A DNA stretch of 64,000 bases. Source: Ferrimonas kyonanensis DSM 18153. GTDB lineage: Bacteria; Pseudomonadota; Gammaproteobacteria; Enterobacterales; Shewanellaceae. The notes under the pieces are model-generated. The model did no database searches, was not told the DNA's origin, and saw only the letters and a program-made list of their open reading frames with translations. The stretch's first letter is position 1, and each line of letters starts with the position of its first letter. The position numbers and the translations under genes are program-made. Below are positions 42,023-52,435 of the stretch, one piece after another. The stretch spans positions 310,001 to 374,000 of the forward strand of contig NZ_AUDJ01000001.1 in assembly GCF_000425405.1 (NCBI RefSeq), in the 5' to 3' direction.

Positions 42023-42499
42023 ATGAAACAGCAATCCGGTTTTACCCTGATTGAATTGGTGGTAGTGATCATCGTGCTGGGCATCCTGGCCGTGACCGCG
42101 GCACCGAAGTTCATCGATCTGCAGACCGATGCCCGTGCTGCCACCCTGAGTGGCATGCAGGCGGCAGTGAAAGGCGCCGATTCTCTGGTGTACGCCAAGG
42201 CCGCCATCGCCGGCGACGAAGGCAAAGCCACCGCCACCGTCAGTGTCAACGGCACCGATGTGAACCTGGTTTATGGCTACCCCAAGGCCACCGTGGCTGA
42301 TTTGAGTGCGGTACTGGAGATCGACACCACCAACGAGTGGACCATCGATGTCACCAAGAAACCTGCGGGTGTCGGTGCGGTAATCCACCCGAAGGACTTC
42401 GACCCCGGAGCCCTGGGCGTGAATGAGTGTTACGTGACCTACAAAGAGGCCACGGCCACGACTCCACCAGTGGTGGAAGTCAAGAAGACTAAGTGCTGA
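42023..42499 (+). CDS. mshA: MSHA major-type pilin, copy 3
   Basis: A 158-residue prepilin with leader MKQQSG and the shared mature start FTLIELVVVIIVLGILAVTA. The head (YAKAAIAGDEGKATATVSVN to the C-terminal KTKC) resembles Vibrio and Shewanella MshA most, with the Cys pair NECYVTYK and the final Cys. AGGA lies upstream of the ATG. It is nearest to mshC, the usual place of mshA, so it may be the ancestral major subunit. It stands behind a terminator, so its expression may differ from copies 1 and 2. Confidence 0.9.
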   Translation: MKQQSGFTLIELVVVIIVLGILAVTAAPKFIDLQTDARAATLSGMQAAVKGADSLVYAKAAIAGDEGKATATVSVNGTDVNLVYGYPKATVADLSAVLEIDTTNEWTIDVTKKPAGVGAVIHPKDFDPGALGVNECYVTYKEATATTPPVVEVKKTKC

Positions 42500-42508
42500 T
42501 TTACTAGA

Positions 42509-42526
42509 AAATAACCTTGGTTATTT
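42509..42526 (+). other. Short palindrome covering the mshC translation start region
   Basis: AAATAACCTTGGTTATTT (18 bases) is a perfect palindrome ending just at the mshC ATG. It occupies the place of the ribosome site, which is otherwise not visible. It could form a small hairpin limiting mshC translation or be an operator. Confidence 0.4.
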
Positions 42527-43009
42527 ATGGGTGAACGACAGAAAGGCTTTACGCTGATCGAGCTGGTTACCATCATCGTGCTGGTGACCATCCTTTCTGT
42601 TGCCGCCCTGTCCCGATTTTTAGGGGCGGATCAGTTCGCCACCTACACCGCTCGCGATCAACTGCTGTCAGAGCTGCATTATTTGCAGCAGCTGAATCTG
42701 GCCGGTCAGAACTGCCAGTTGAACGTCAATGGCAATGGCTTCTGGTTGACCGCCACCTGCGGTTCCCCTTCAAAACGCGCCCGTCAGGAGCGTTGTGATT
42801 CCGGTGCGGTGATCAACAATGGCGTCTGTCTTAACGATGGCGTTGCCCTGACCATGGCCGGTACCAATGTCTTTTCCCTGAGCTTTGATGATCTGGGTCG
42901 AGTCAATAACTGCACCCTCACCGCCGGCCAGTGCCGTTTGACGATTTCCGGATCAGACACTCTGTCGCTGTGCATCGAAAACCAGGGGTACATCCATGAT
43001 TGCCCGTAA
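42527..43009 (+). CDS. mshC: MSHA minor pilin MshC
   Basis: A 160-residue prepilin-like protein. Leader MGERQKG, then FTLIELVTIIVLVTILSVAA. The head has several cysteines (AGQNCQLNV, ATCGS, ERCDSG, GVCLNDG, NNCTLTAGQC, SLCIENQ), giving potential disulfides. It resembles GspH/MshC minor pilins of the initiating complex. It lacks a clear ribosome site because a palindrome occupies that spot. Its 3' end overlaps mshD by 14 bases. Confidence 0.85.
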   Translation: MGERQKGFTLIELVTIIVLVTILSVAALSRFLGADQFATYTARDQLLSELHYLQQLNLAGQNCQLNVNGNGFWLTATCGSPSKRARQERCDSGAVINNGVCLNDGVALTMAGTNVFSLSFDDLGRVNNCTLTAGQCRLTISGSDTLSLCIENQGYIHDCP

Positions 43010-43484
43010 GCGTGGTTTTACCTTAATCGAGATGGTGGTCGGCATGGTGGTGCTGGCGATCTCACTGGTGATGTTGTCGACGCTGATGTTTCCGCAGGCG
43101 GAGCGGGCGGCGCAGGGCATCTACCAGGCTAGGGCGGCCCAGGCCGGCCAGGTGGTGATGGGCGAATTGATGGCTCGGCAGTTCGACAGCGCCACCCCCA
43201 GTGGTGGCGGCGTCGTGGCCGGGTTGAACTGCACCAAGGTGACGCCGGGTACCGATCCCACTCAGTGGCTGTTCTTGGAAGACTTCAATGGCTACCGTGG
43301 CAGCGTCGATGACCTGCTTGGCAGCAGCAGTTACGATCGGTACCGGGTGGCCATCGATGTCGGCTGCAACACCGCAGCCGTGGGGGCCACCGCCTGGTCC
43401 GGTGGCGCCAAGGTAGTGACCATCACCATTTCCGCCCCGGATGGCAGCCCCTACCCCTATCAACTGGTACGGGGGAACTACTGA
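42996..43484 (+). CDS. mshD: MSHA minor pilin MshD
   Basis: A 162-residue prepilin-like protein. Leader MIARKRG, then FTLIEMVVGMVVLAISLVML. The mature start keeps Glu +5. The head contains two cysteines (AGLNCTKV and DVGCNTA). It is equivalent to GspI/PilV-type minor pilins. It overlaps mshC and its last base is the first base of mshO (TGATG junction), so the minor pilins are translated together. Confidence 0.87.
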   Translation: MIARKRGFTLIEMVVGMVVLAISLVMLSTLMFPQAERAAQGIYQARAAQAGQVVMGELMARQFDSATPSGGGVVAGLNCTKVTPGTDPTQWLFLEDFNGYRGSVDDLLGSSSYDRYRVAIDVGCNTAAVGATAWSGGAKVVTITISAPDGSPYPYQLVRGNY

Positions 43485-44275
43485 TGCGCCAGCGCGGCTT
43501 TACCCTGATGGAGTTGCTGGTCACCATGTTGATTCTGGTCATCATCGCCATCGGCGTGACCAGCTTTATCAATTTCTCTACCCGCATCTACGTCGATAGC
43601 CAGCAGTGGGGCGATGCCGTAGCTCAGCAGCGCTATGGCATGCAGCGTCTCAGCCTCGAAGTGCGTGATGCCTTGCCCGGCAGCATGGCGGTGACCACCA
43701 CGACCACCGCCCATTGCTTGACGTTTCGTCCCATCGTAAACAGTGGTCACTTCCTGGAAGCGCCGGTGCACAATAATCCACAACAGATCAGTATTTTTGC
43801 CCTGGACTGTTGCACCGCTGCCGACTGCCAGGCCTGCATTCCTGGTGATGCCGGTAACCAGTTTGGCATCGCGATCCTCGACGGTTACGCTGTGCCCAAC
43901 CCGCTGCCCAAGTTTCCTAACTCCAGCTGCAATGGTGACAACATCTGCACCCTGAATCTGGATACGGCGCTGACCCAGGGGGATTTTTCGGTGGGCAAAC
44001 GCTTCTATCTTGCCGATAACCCCATCAGCTATTGCCTGCAAAACACTGGCGCCTTGGTGCGAACCAGCGGCAGCGATGTCAGCACCATGGGAGAGGGCTA
44101 CACCAATAACCTGGCCGCCTGCAATCTGAACGACCGCAATAACGAGCAGTGCCCGTTTATTATTCAGCCGCCGAGCCTGGCTCGAAACAACGTGGTCAAG
44201 CTGCAACTGTGGTTGACTCAGGCCGGACAGAGCACCCGCTTCGCTCAGGAGGTGCAACTTGAAAATGTTCCCTAG
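43484..44275 (+). CDS. mshO: MSHA minor pilin MshO
   Basis: A 263-residue prepilin-like protein. Leader MRQRG, then FTLMELLVTMLILVIIAIGV. It has a large head with a Cys-rich loop (ALDCCTAADCQACIPGD) and further cysteines, probably disulfide-linked. Size and place match the GspJ/PilW-like MshO of the tip complex. It overlaps mshP by about 17 bases. Confidence 0.87.
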   Translation: MRQRGFTLMELLVTMLILVIIAIGVTSFINFSTRIYVDSQQWGDAVAQQRYGMQRLSLEVRDALPGSMAVTTTTTAHCLTFRPIVNSGHFLEAPVHNNPQQISIFALDCCTAADCQACIPGDAGNQFGIAILDGYAVPNPLPKFPNSSCNGDNICTLNLDTALTQGDFSVGKRFYLADNPISYCLQNTGALVRTSGSDVSTMGEGYTNNLAACNLNDRNNEQCPFIIQPPSLARNNVVKLQLWLTQAGQSTRFAQEVQLENVP

Positions 44276-44696
44276 CCGACAGCGCGGCAGCACCCTGATC
44301 ATTGCCCTGTTTGTCACCGTGGTGATGTTGGTGCTGGGGGTGGCATTGATGCAGATGCTGGAAAATCAGGATGACCAGATGCTGCTGGAAGTGAACGGCA
44401 GCCGCACCTGGGCGGCAGGGCAATCCGGTCTGGACTGGGGCCTGGCCCGGGTTTTGAATCGGGGCACTGAAATCGCGGCCACCGCCTGCGCCAATGCGGC
44501 CGCAACACTGACCCCTGGCGCCGGGCTGCCAAATAACGGGGGCTTTCCCGGCTGCCGGGTTCAGGTGAGCTGCGCCCACACCCCCTTTATGGTGGATGGC
44601 GTGGCCCGAAACCGTTTTATGATTACCGCCAATGCCAGTTGTGGCCCCTCCGGGCTGACAGTGAATCGTAGATTCGAATCACAGGCATTTGATTAA
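44259..44696 (+). CDS. mshP: MSHA biogenesis protein MshP (PilX/GspK-like)
   Basis: A 145-residue protein with a PilX-like N-terminus (RQRGSTLIIALFVTVVMLVL) lacking the usual Glu +5, as in other MshP/GspK-type components. The head carries cysteines at ATACANA, FPGCRV, SCAH and ASCGP. TTG 44259 has AGGAGG at ideal spacing; ATG 44265 is the alternative start two codons later. It completes the minor pilin set. Confidence 0.83.
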   Translation: MKMFPSRQRGSTLIIALFVTVVMLVLGVALMQMLENQDDQMLLEVNGSRTWAAGQSGLDWGLARVLNRGTEIAATACANAAATLTPGAGLPNNGGFPGCRVQVSCAHTPFMVDGVARNRFMITANASCGPSGLTVNRRFESQAFD

Positions 44697-44704
44697 TAAT
44701 GACA

Positions 44705-44744
44705 ACCCACTCACAGACAGGTCATAGTAATGACTGTAGTGGGT
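44705..44744 (+). terminator. Hairpin between mshP and mshQ
   Basis: A long imperfect stem: ACCCACT (44705-44711) with AGTGGGT (44738-44744) outside, and GTCAT (44721-44725) with ATGAC (44730-44734) inside. There is no T tract, so it is more likely an attenuating or mRNA-end hairpin than a full terminator. It may lower MshQ relative to pilins. Confidence 0.5.
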
Positions 44745-44760
44745 CAAACTGAGCAGGGTA

Positions 44761-47700
44761 ATGTTGAGTACACGACGAACCTGGTTATACCGGATCATTG
44801 CTTTTGTCAGCGCTGCGGCCTTTACCGGTATCACGTGGGCGTTGCCGATGTGCGTGGAGGTGTTTCCCAGTGCATTGCAGGGGCATAAGTCTGGTGCCAA
44901 GGTTACTCTGAAAGATCAGTCCCGAGTTTATCAAGACCCCGATAACACCTTTGAATTCGTCAGCCGCTCTTTTTCCAGCAATTATCACTGTGGTGGTGGT
45001 GCTTGTGCCATCAATAACCAGCTTGCCGAGCGTTTGAGCTTGCCGTCGGTGACGGATCCCAACGATTTTGCCAACGATCCTAACGACTTTCCCAGTACTT
45101 CCGGCGGCAGTTCGCCGGATCTGCGTTGCAACGGTGGCCGTTTAAAGCTGGGGCAAGGCAGGAATAACACCAATCGTTTCAATACGCTGGTTGTGCCTTC
45201 GGGGTGCATGGTGGAGTTCCACTCCAAGTACGACGATTACTATTTTAATAAATTGGTGGTGGAGGCCGGCGCCGAAGTGCGCATGGATGGACAGCGGTTG
45301 TTCGTTCGTACCCTGGAGATGGATAACTGGAACAGCAACTACGGCATCTACTCGGTATCCGGCGTCAACGAACTGCACGCCTACAACGCCAAACTTGAAG
45401 GGGGCAGTGCCATCTACCCTTGGGGTGGCACCTTGGAGATGTACGGTTACCACGACATTAAGGTGGAGGACCAATCCTCTATCGATGCCGACTTTGCCGG
45501 CCGTTACATGAATAAATTGGAGGTGAAGAATTCTGGTTCGGTCACCATGGACTCGAACCCGTTCACTATTAAAACCCTGAACTTAAAGGACAATGGCGTA
45601 CTGGATTTTGCCAGCCCGGGGACCCTCAGGGTTAAGGATTCTCGTATCGAAGACTCGGCCATCATTCGCTCCAATGCTGGCTTGGTGGACTACACCGTTT
45701 ATCATGACTTTAAGGTGACTGAGCAGGCCGCTCTGGCCATCGAATTTCAGCCGCACTATGCCAATTCGATGACGTTTTACGACAACGACAATGCCACCTA
45801 CCGGTTTGCCCCCGGGGATTACCCCATCAAAACACTCGATTTTGGCGATGAAGATGACGCCGGATCATCGACCCGAATTGCCATTTCAGGAGCGGGTACC
45901 GTTCGTTGGTTCTTAAAGGACAGTGGCCTCAACCTGAGACGGGGCATTCGAATCAACGACGGTGGCAGTGCCAGCAGTTGGCAGGTGTATACCCCCAAAG
46001 ATTCCACTTTGCGAGATCAGGCCCAATACACCGGTGTGCTGTACAGCGCCGACAAGAAGACCAAGATTGAAGATCAGGCTCGCATTCTTGGAGTGGTGTC
46101 CGCCGATGACGTCGAGTTAAAAGATCAATCCGCAGTGTACTATCGAGGCAGTGCACTCGATGGGGACTTTTCCGGACTGTGTGTTGATGGCTCACCAGAT
46201 GATGACCCCTATATCCGCTTTGGTCGGGTTACGCTCAACGGCAGCGGCCAGGCCACCATCAGCTTTGACAACTACAGCGGCTCGGAGGCGCCGTTGGTGT
46301 TCTTGATGCCACCAACCGATAAAGCCACGGTTTATCAGCAGTATCCTGCCAGTGTCCGAGTTCGGAGCGTGTCGGTTTCCGGAGCCACCATCGAGCGTTG
46401 GCGCCCTCATGCCTACTATGGCTCGCCCAGTCGACTGGATATTACCGAGGTGGACTACCTGGTCGTGTCGCCGGGCCGATATTCGCTGAAAGACAGTGCC
46501 GGCATCGAGCGGGTCAAGCTGGAAGCAGGACTAAAGAGCAGCTGTAAGTACGCCGGCAAGAGCAGCAGTTCTGGCAGTGCTTGCAGTGCGGGTTCGGAGA
46601 GCATTACTTTCGGTCGAAGCCTGTCGGGTTCGGTGGCGGTACTCGCTGAGCTGCAGAGTCACAACAACATCAATTACTGGGCACCGTTTTTTACCGCTCG
46701 GGTTGAGAGCGTGACGTCCAGCGGATTCCACCTGGGACTGGAAGGCAGCGAGGTGGATAACTATTTCTGGCAGACCGAAAATATCGGTTGGTTGGCCATT
46801 GATGGATCCGGCACGGTGGACATCAATGGGGAAATGCTAAAGGTGGAGTCCGGCAATCACCTGCAAAGCTACCGCTTCTCTGGTAACAACTACCGCTCAA
46901 CCCGGGATCTGAACCAGCAGTGTTGGAACAGCAATAACTTTAGCTTTGCTTCTGCGTTTCCCGGGCCGCCGCTGTTTTTCTCCAACAAGCGTACCCGCCA
47001 TGGAGGGGACGGAGGCTGGGCCAGGACCTGTACCCTGACCGCGACTCAGTTTAACGTCATCGTTGAGGAGGATTATTTCTCCGACGGCGAGCGCAGCCAT
47101 TACGGCGAGTACTTCAGTTATCTGGCCATCGAGGCGCCGTCGGTGGCGCCACCAACCACGGTTCGCCTGCGTCATCCAGACACCGCCATTAACTGTGTCG
47201 GTGCTCAGATGGTGGTGGATCTGTGCAGCAACGCCAACTGCACCAGTTTCGATACCAGTGCCGAACTGGTGGTCACCTTCACCTCCACCGCCGCCGGGCA
47301 GTGGAAAAACAACCGTACCGGCCAGACCGGCAGCACCCTGACGGTTCGCCACGGCGACACGTTGACTCTGTGGCAGCCGCTGGAAACCACGGTGACTTTG
47401 GGGGTCAGCAATCACCCCTATCAGTGCCTCAGTGACAATGGTGACGCCGACTGCCAGGTGGACTACAAACTGAGCGGACTGCTGCTGACACCGGATACGG
47501 CCGAGATGACGTCGTGTAAGACCGGCCACCGGCTGCAGGTGGCGGTGGTGGAAACCGACAGCAACAGCCCGCAACAGTGCATCGCCGGTGCCTCTGGCAG
47601 CGAAACCGTCAACCTGAGCTTTGCCTATGAGCAGCCGTCGTCGCCGGAGGTGCAGGCGCCTCTGTACCTTGATGGCCTGACATTCACCGCTTCGGCGCAG

Positions 47701-49260
47701 CAATCGTTGACCATGGACTTTAGTATTGATGGCACCGATTCGGTGTCCATGCGCTACCCCGAAGCCGGCAAGCTGAAACTGCTGGCGTCCATGACTCGGG
47801 GCGAGGGCGACGGTGAGGTGACCCTAACCGGTGAGGCCAGTTTTGATTGGTTGCCTGCCGGGTTCCATATCGGCGCCGACAACGAGCAGTGCGACAGTAA
47901 CTTCACCCGTTGTAAACCTTACCGCAAGGCCGGCCAGTCGCTGGATGTGGACGTCAGTGCCCACTGCTGGGTGGCCAATGATGATGGTTCCTACGCCAAT
48001 AATCCCGTGACCAAGAATTTCCGCCACGACGGCATCAAGCTGAAGCCTGAGTTGGTGGCGCCCGCCAATGCCAATGCCAGCAACAGCACCGACGATGCCA
48101 ATGCGGTGGCCGAAGTCACCGCCGGCGGCAGCGGCAGTGCCGACAAGACGCTGGATGAAGTGGGGGTGTTCCGCTATGTCCTCGATGGTGATGTCAGCTA
48201 TCTGGGCGGTAAGATTGATGAAGACAACTACAGCAGCCGCAACATCGGTCGCATTACTCCAGCCTATCTGAGCGTGCAGACCGGCAACACTCAGTTGCAG
48301 GGGTATTGTGGCGACTTCAGTTACCTAGGCCAGCCCATCGCCTTTAGCCATGCGCCGGTGTTGACGGTGGTGGCCAAAGGCACCGGCAACAAGGTCACCA
48401 ATAATTTCGACAGCGAGTTCTGGAACCTGGGCAACCCTCTGGCCAGCTTGAGTTATGCCACCGGCGTAGCCGGTCTCGGCCTGCAGGACACCGGCTTGCC
48501 GGCGTTGGAGCGCGACAGCGGTGATTTTGACGGCTCGCGGGAGTTTGCCCTGAGCAAAGAGTGGTTGCGCTTTAGGCGGCCGGTAGCCGCCATGGCGCCG
48601 GTGAATTACCATGTCGCCACTGGCCCCAACTTGCAGATGAGCATCGATAAAGCGGCCTTTACCATCAATGCCGACCAGGTATGTCTGGGCCAGTGGGGCA
48701 GTTGTGAGGGCACCAGCTTTGGCACCGATGTGGCCGGCGTGCGCCAGAGTTACGTGCTGGCGCCACAGCTGCGCTATGGCCGGGCGGTATTGGCCAGCGC
48801 CTATGGCAGTGAGAACCAGACCCTGACGCTGCCGCTGACGGTGGAGTATTACAACGGCGCTAATTTCAGTGCCAATATCCTCGATGGCGGTTTCTATGCC
48901 GACGGTCGCCCCTATGTGGCGGCCTCGCTGGGCAGTTCCGGCCGGGTTAGCCTCAGCGGCAGTTTGAATCCGATGCCGCTGACGTCGGGCAACGGTTACG
49001 TCAACCAGGGGGAGTTTCCCTCTCTGCGGGTGGCCGGTACCGGCGCGGTAACCCCGACGCCGTTAACCCTGGAGTACCATCTGGAAGCGCCTTTTGTGGC
49101 CCAGAGCCAGTGTTCGTTCCCCAATCAGGACTCGGAGGCGCCGACGTGGCTGCAGTGGTACTGGGAGTCGGCAACCACTCCGAGTAACCCGAAGGCCTCG
49201 GTGACGCTGGGGCGTTTCCGCGGCCATGACAAGGTGATCTACCGCCGGGAAATTTTCTAA
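44761..49260 (+). CDS. mshQ: MSHA tip adhesin-like protein MshQ
   Basis: A 1499-residue very large exported protein. Signal peptide about 1-28 (IIAFVSAAAFTGITWA). The first 470 residues are repetitive beta-helix-like sequence (phrases such as KLVVEAGAEV, LNLKDNGVLDFASPG, ARILGVVSADDVELKDQSAV). The middle part has H-type-lectin-like or beta-sandwich repeats (residues about 480-750). The C-terminal 600 residues are the DUF6701 type that defines MshQ. It probably caps or decorates the MSHA pilus as an adhesin. It is the last gene of the locus and is followed by mreB, as in Vibrio. Confidence 0.88.
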   Translation: MLSTRRTWLYRIIAFVSAAAFTGITWALPMCVEVFPSALQGHKSGAKVTLKDQSRVYQDPDNTFEFVSRSFSSNYHCGGGACAINNQLAERLSLPSVTDPNDFANDPNDFPSTSGGSSPDLRCNGGRLKLGQGRNNTNRFNTLVVPSGCMVEFHSKYDDYYFNKLVVEAGAEVRMDGQRLFVRTLEMDNWNSNYGIYSVSGVNELHAYNAKLEGGSAIYPWGGTLEMYGYHDIKVEDQSSIDADFAGRYMNKLEVKNSGSVTMDSNPFTIKTLNLKDNGVLDFASPGTLRVKDSRIEDSAIIRSNAGLVDYTVYHDFKVTEQAALAIEFQPHYANSMTFYDNDNATYRFAPGDYPIKTLDFGDEDDAGSSTRIAISGAGTVRWFLKDSGLNLRRGIRINDGGSASSWQVYTPKDSTLRDQAQYTGVLYSADKKTKIEDQARILGVVSADDVELKDQSAVYYRGSALDGDFSGLCVDGSPDDDPYIRFGRVTLNGSGQATISFDNYSGSEAPLVFLMPPTDKATVYQQYPASVRVRSVSVSGATIERWRPHAYYGSPSRLDITEVDYLVVSPGRYSLKDSAGIERVKLEAGLKSSCKYAGKSSSSGSACSAGSESITFGRSLSGSVAVLAELQSHNNINYWAPFFTARVESVTSSGFHLGLEGSEVDNYFWQTENIGWLAIDGSGTVDINGEMLKVESGNHLQSYRFSGNNYRSTRDLNQQCWNSNNFSFASAFPGPPLFFSNKRTRHGGDGGWARTCTLTATQFNVIVEEDYFSDGERSHYGEYFSYLAIEAPSVAPPTTVRLRHPDTAINCVGAQMVVDLCSNANCTSFDTSAELVVTFTSTAAGQWKNNRTGQTGSTLTVRHGDTLTLWQPLETTVTLGVSNHPYQCLSDNGDADCQVDYKLSGLLLTPDTAEMTSCKTGHRLQVAVVETDSNSPQQCIAGASGSETVNLSFAYEQPSSPEVQAPLYLDGLTFTASAQQSLTMDFSIDGTDSVSMRYPEAGKLKLLASMTRGEGDGEVTLTGEASFDWLPAGFHIGADNEQCDSNFTRCKPYRKAGQSLDVDVSAHCWVANDDGSYANNPVTKNFRHDGIKLKPELVAPANANASNSTDDANAVAEVTAGGSGSADKTLDEVGVFRYVLDGDVSYLGGKIDEDNYSSRNIGRITPAYLSVQTGNTQLQGYCGDFSYLGQPIAFSHAPVLTVVAKGTGNKVTNNFDSEFWNLGNPLASLSYATGVAGLGLQDTGLPALERDSGDFDGSREFALSKEWLRFRRPVAAMAPVNYHVATGPNLQMSIDKAAFTINADQVCLGQWGSCEGTSFGTDVAGVRQSYVLAPQLRYGRAVLASAYGSENQTLTLPLTVEYYNGANFSANILDGGFYADGRPYVAASLGSSGRVSLSGSLNPMPLTSGNGYVNQGEFPSLRVAGTGAVTPTPLTLEYHLEAPFVAQSQCSFPNQDSEAPTWLQWYWESATTPSNPKASVTLGRFRGHDKVIYRREIF

Positions 49261-49400
49261 TCAACCGTGGCGGCTAACGGCAAAAAAAGCTGCGTTTAAT
49301 GGGCCGTTGAGTGTGCTTAAAAGCGCTAGCCGTCATAAAAAAGTAGTGCGCCGATTTTTCGACACTGTGAAATAAGCCATAACCCTAGTGCTCAAGCGGG

Positions 49401-49429
49401 TTGTGGATTGGTCAGGGCGTTGGTAAAGT
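49401..49429 (+). promoter_or_regulatory. Candidate sigma-70 promoter for mreB
   Basis: TTGTGG at 49401-49406, a 17-base spacer, TAAAGT at 49424-49429, about 47 bases before the mreB ATG. It was found by eye and is a moderate match to consensus. Confidence 0.4.
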
Positions 49430-49436
49430 TAGCTGA

Positions 49437-50516
<1,080 letters not shown>

Positions 50517-50534
50517 GCCGCAGGCCCCCGCCCA

Positions 50535-51383
50535 ATGAAGCCCTTTTTTATTCGTGGCGCCTCACCGCAATACCGCCTGTTTATGGCGGTATTGCTGTCT
50601 CTCGCCCTGATTTTGGCCAACGATCGTCTGCTGCCGATGCGCTCGGCGCTGGCCACCCTGGTCAGCCCGTTGCAGCACTTTGCCAACGTACCGGCGGTGG
50701 TGATGGACCAGCTGTCCACCAACCTCTCCAGTCGCTCCAACCTGCTGCGGGAAAATGAACGCCTGCAGCAGCGGCAGCTGTTGATGAGTGAGCAGTTGCT
50801 GAAGATGGCCAACCTGCAGGAGGAGAACGCCCGCCTGCGTGCGCTGCTGCAATCCTCCACCCGTCAGGATGCCCGTCGCATGGTGGCGGAGGTGATGTAC
50901 GTCGATCGGGATCCCTTTAAAAATCAGGTGCTGATCGACAAAGGGGTCAACGAAGGGGTGTACGTGGGCCAGCCAGTGCTGGACGACTCCGGTGTGGTGG
51001 GGCAGGTGACCGAGGTGTCGCAAACCACCGCCCGAGTGCTGCTGATCGCCGACTTTACCCACGCCATTCCGGTGCGGGTGGCGCGCAACGACGTGCGGGC
51101 GGTGGCCAATGGCAGCGGCAAGCTGGATCTGCTGCAGCTGACCAATGTGGCCATGAGTACCGACATCAAGGTGGGGGATCTGTTGATCTCCTCCGGCCTG
51201 GGGCGGCGCTTTCCCGAAGGCTACCCGGTGGCCACCGTGACTCAGGTGGTGCGGGATGAAGGCATGACCTGGGCTCAGGTCTCGGCCGAACCGGTGGCGC
51301 ACCTGGATCGCATTCGTTATCTGTTGCTGTTGTGGCAGCACGAAGTTCAGGGCCCGGCGTCCTTGGAGAGCTCCGATGGATAA
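50535..51383 (+). CDS. mreC: Rod shape-determining protein MreC
   Basis: A 282-residue bitopic periplasmic scaffold of the elongasome. The N-terminal membrane segment lies at about 13-30 (FMAVLLSLALILANDRLL), a coiled coil at about 65-105, then the two six-stranded beta domains (VMYVDRDPFKNQVLIDKGVN, GVVGQVTEVS). It starts 18 bases after mreB and overlaps mreD by 8 bases. It is a little shorter than E. coli MreC (367), lacking the long C-terminal tail. Confidence 0.96.
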   Translation: MKPFFIRGASPQYRLFMAVLLSLALILANDRLLPMRSALATLVSPLQHFANVPAVVMDQLSTNLSSRSNLLRENERLQQRQLLMSEQLLKMANLQEENARLRALLQSSTRQDARRMVAEVMYVDRDPFKNQVLIDKGVNEGVYVGQPVLDDSGVVGQVTEVSQTTARVLLIADFTHAIPVRVARNDVRAVANGSGKLDLLQLTNVAMSTDIKVGDLLISSGLGRRFPEGYPVATVTQVVRDEGMTWAQVSAEPVAHLDRIRYLLLLWQHEVQGPASLESSDG

Positions 51384-51858
51384 GCCGCAACGTTATAGCC
51401 TTATCTGGATCACCATTCTGGTGGCCCTGTTTTTACAAATCATGCCATTGCCTCAGGTGGTGGCCTCCTGGCGTCCGGACTGGGTGCTGCTGGTGCTGGC
51501 GTACTGGACTCTGGCGTTGCCCCACCGGGTGGGCATCTTTACCGCTTTCGTAGTGGGACTGCTGCTGGACGTGCTGTTGGGGGCAACCCTGGGAGTGCGT
51601 TCGCTGGCGCTGTCGGTGGTGATCTACCTGGTGGCGCTGCAGTACCAGAAACTGCGCCACTTTTCCTGGGTGCAGCAGGTCAGCATACTGGCGGGATTGA
51701 GTCTGGCCAGCCATTTACTGGTATTCTGGGCGGAGTACCTGCACAGCGGCGTATCGCTGTCGTGGGAGTACCTTCGTCCCGTCGTCACCACGCCGTTGTT
51801 GTGGCCCTGGGTATTCTGGTTGCTGCGACGGATTCGGCGTCACTACAAGGTGAAGTAA
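51376..51858 (+). CDS. mreD: Rod shape-determining protein MreD
   Basis: A 160-residue polytopic membrane protein with about five hydrophobic segments ([20 protein letters not shown], then [14 protein letters not shown]). It ends [10 protein letters not shown]. It is the membrane partner of MreC and works with RodA and PBP2. Translationally coupled to mreC and followed by maf two bases later. Confidence 0.94.
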   Translation: MDKPQRYSLIWITILVALFLQIMPLPQVVASWRPDWVLLVLAYWTLALPHRVGIFTAFVVGLLLDVLLGATLGVRSLALSVVIYLVALQYQKLRHFSWVQQVSILAGLSLASHLLVFWAEYLHSGVSLSWEYLRPVVTTPLLWPWVFWLLRRIRRHYKVK

Positions 51859-51859
51859 C

Positions 51860-52423
51860 ATGACACAGATTCAGTGTTTCCTAGCTTCCTCGTCCCCCAG
51901 GCGCAGAGAGTTGCTGGGGCAGTTGGGCTATCGGTTTGACTGCGTCAGCCCGCACATCGATGAAACCCCGGCGCCGGGCGAAGGTCCAAAACAGTATGTC
52001 CGTCGTCTGGCGGCAGAGAAGGCTCGGGCCGGCCAGGCGCTGGTCAGCCAGCCCTTGCCGGTGATCGGCTCCGACACCATCGTGGTGCTGGATCAGCAGA
52101 TTCTGGGTAAGCCGATAGACGCTGCCGATGCCATGGCCACCCTGCAACGCCTTCAGGGGCGCAGCCACCAGGTGATGACCGCCGTGGCCTGCGTGCAGGG
52201 GGATCGCATCGAACAGGCCCTGGTGATCACCGAGGTGACGTTCTGCGCCATGAGCGAGGAGCAGATACGAGCCTATGTCGACAGCCAGGAGCCCATGGAC
52301 AAAGCCGGCAGCTACGGCATCCAGGGGCTGGGGGGCGCCTATGTGCAGGCCATCAATGGCAGTTACTCTGCCGTGGTGGGGCTGCCCATGGTGGAAACCC
52401 GTCAACTTTTACAACGCATTTAA
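51860..52423 (+). CDS. maf: Maf-family nucleotide pyrophosphatase
   Basis: A 187-residue Maf-like enzyme that hydrolyses non-canonical or dTTP/UTP-type nucleoside triphosphates. The phosphate-binding start is [20 protein letters not shown] and the catalytic stretch is [34 protein letters not shown] is the typical C-terminal motif. It corresponds to the YhdE member found next to mreD and rng in E. coli, the dTTP/UTP pyrophosphatase type. Confidence 0.94.
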   Translation: MTQIQCFLASSSPRRRELLGQLGYRFDCVSPHIDETPAPGEGPKQYVRRLAAEKARAGQALVSQPLPVIGSDTIVVLDQQILGKPIDAADAMATLQRLQGRSHQVMTAVACVQGDRIEQALVITEVTFCAMSEEQIRAYVDSQEPMDKAGSYGIQGLGGAYVQAINGSYSAVVGLPMVETRQLLQRI

Positions 52424-52435
52424 CCGGGAGGCCAG

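Larger units (their letters stand above)
40864..42136 (+). repeat. Three ~99-bp direct repeats at the 5' ends of the mshA copies
   Basis: The segments 40864-40962, 41464-41562 and 42038-42136 encode the same 33 residues (GFTLIELVVVIIVLGILAVT and on to LQTDAR) and are nearly identical in DNA. They give homology for recombination between copies, which could delete or swap pilin heads. Confidence 0.9.
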
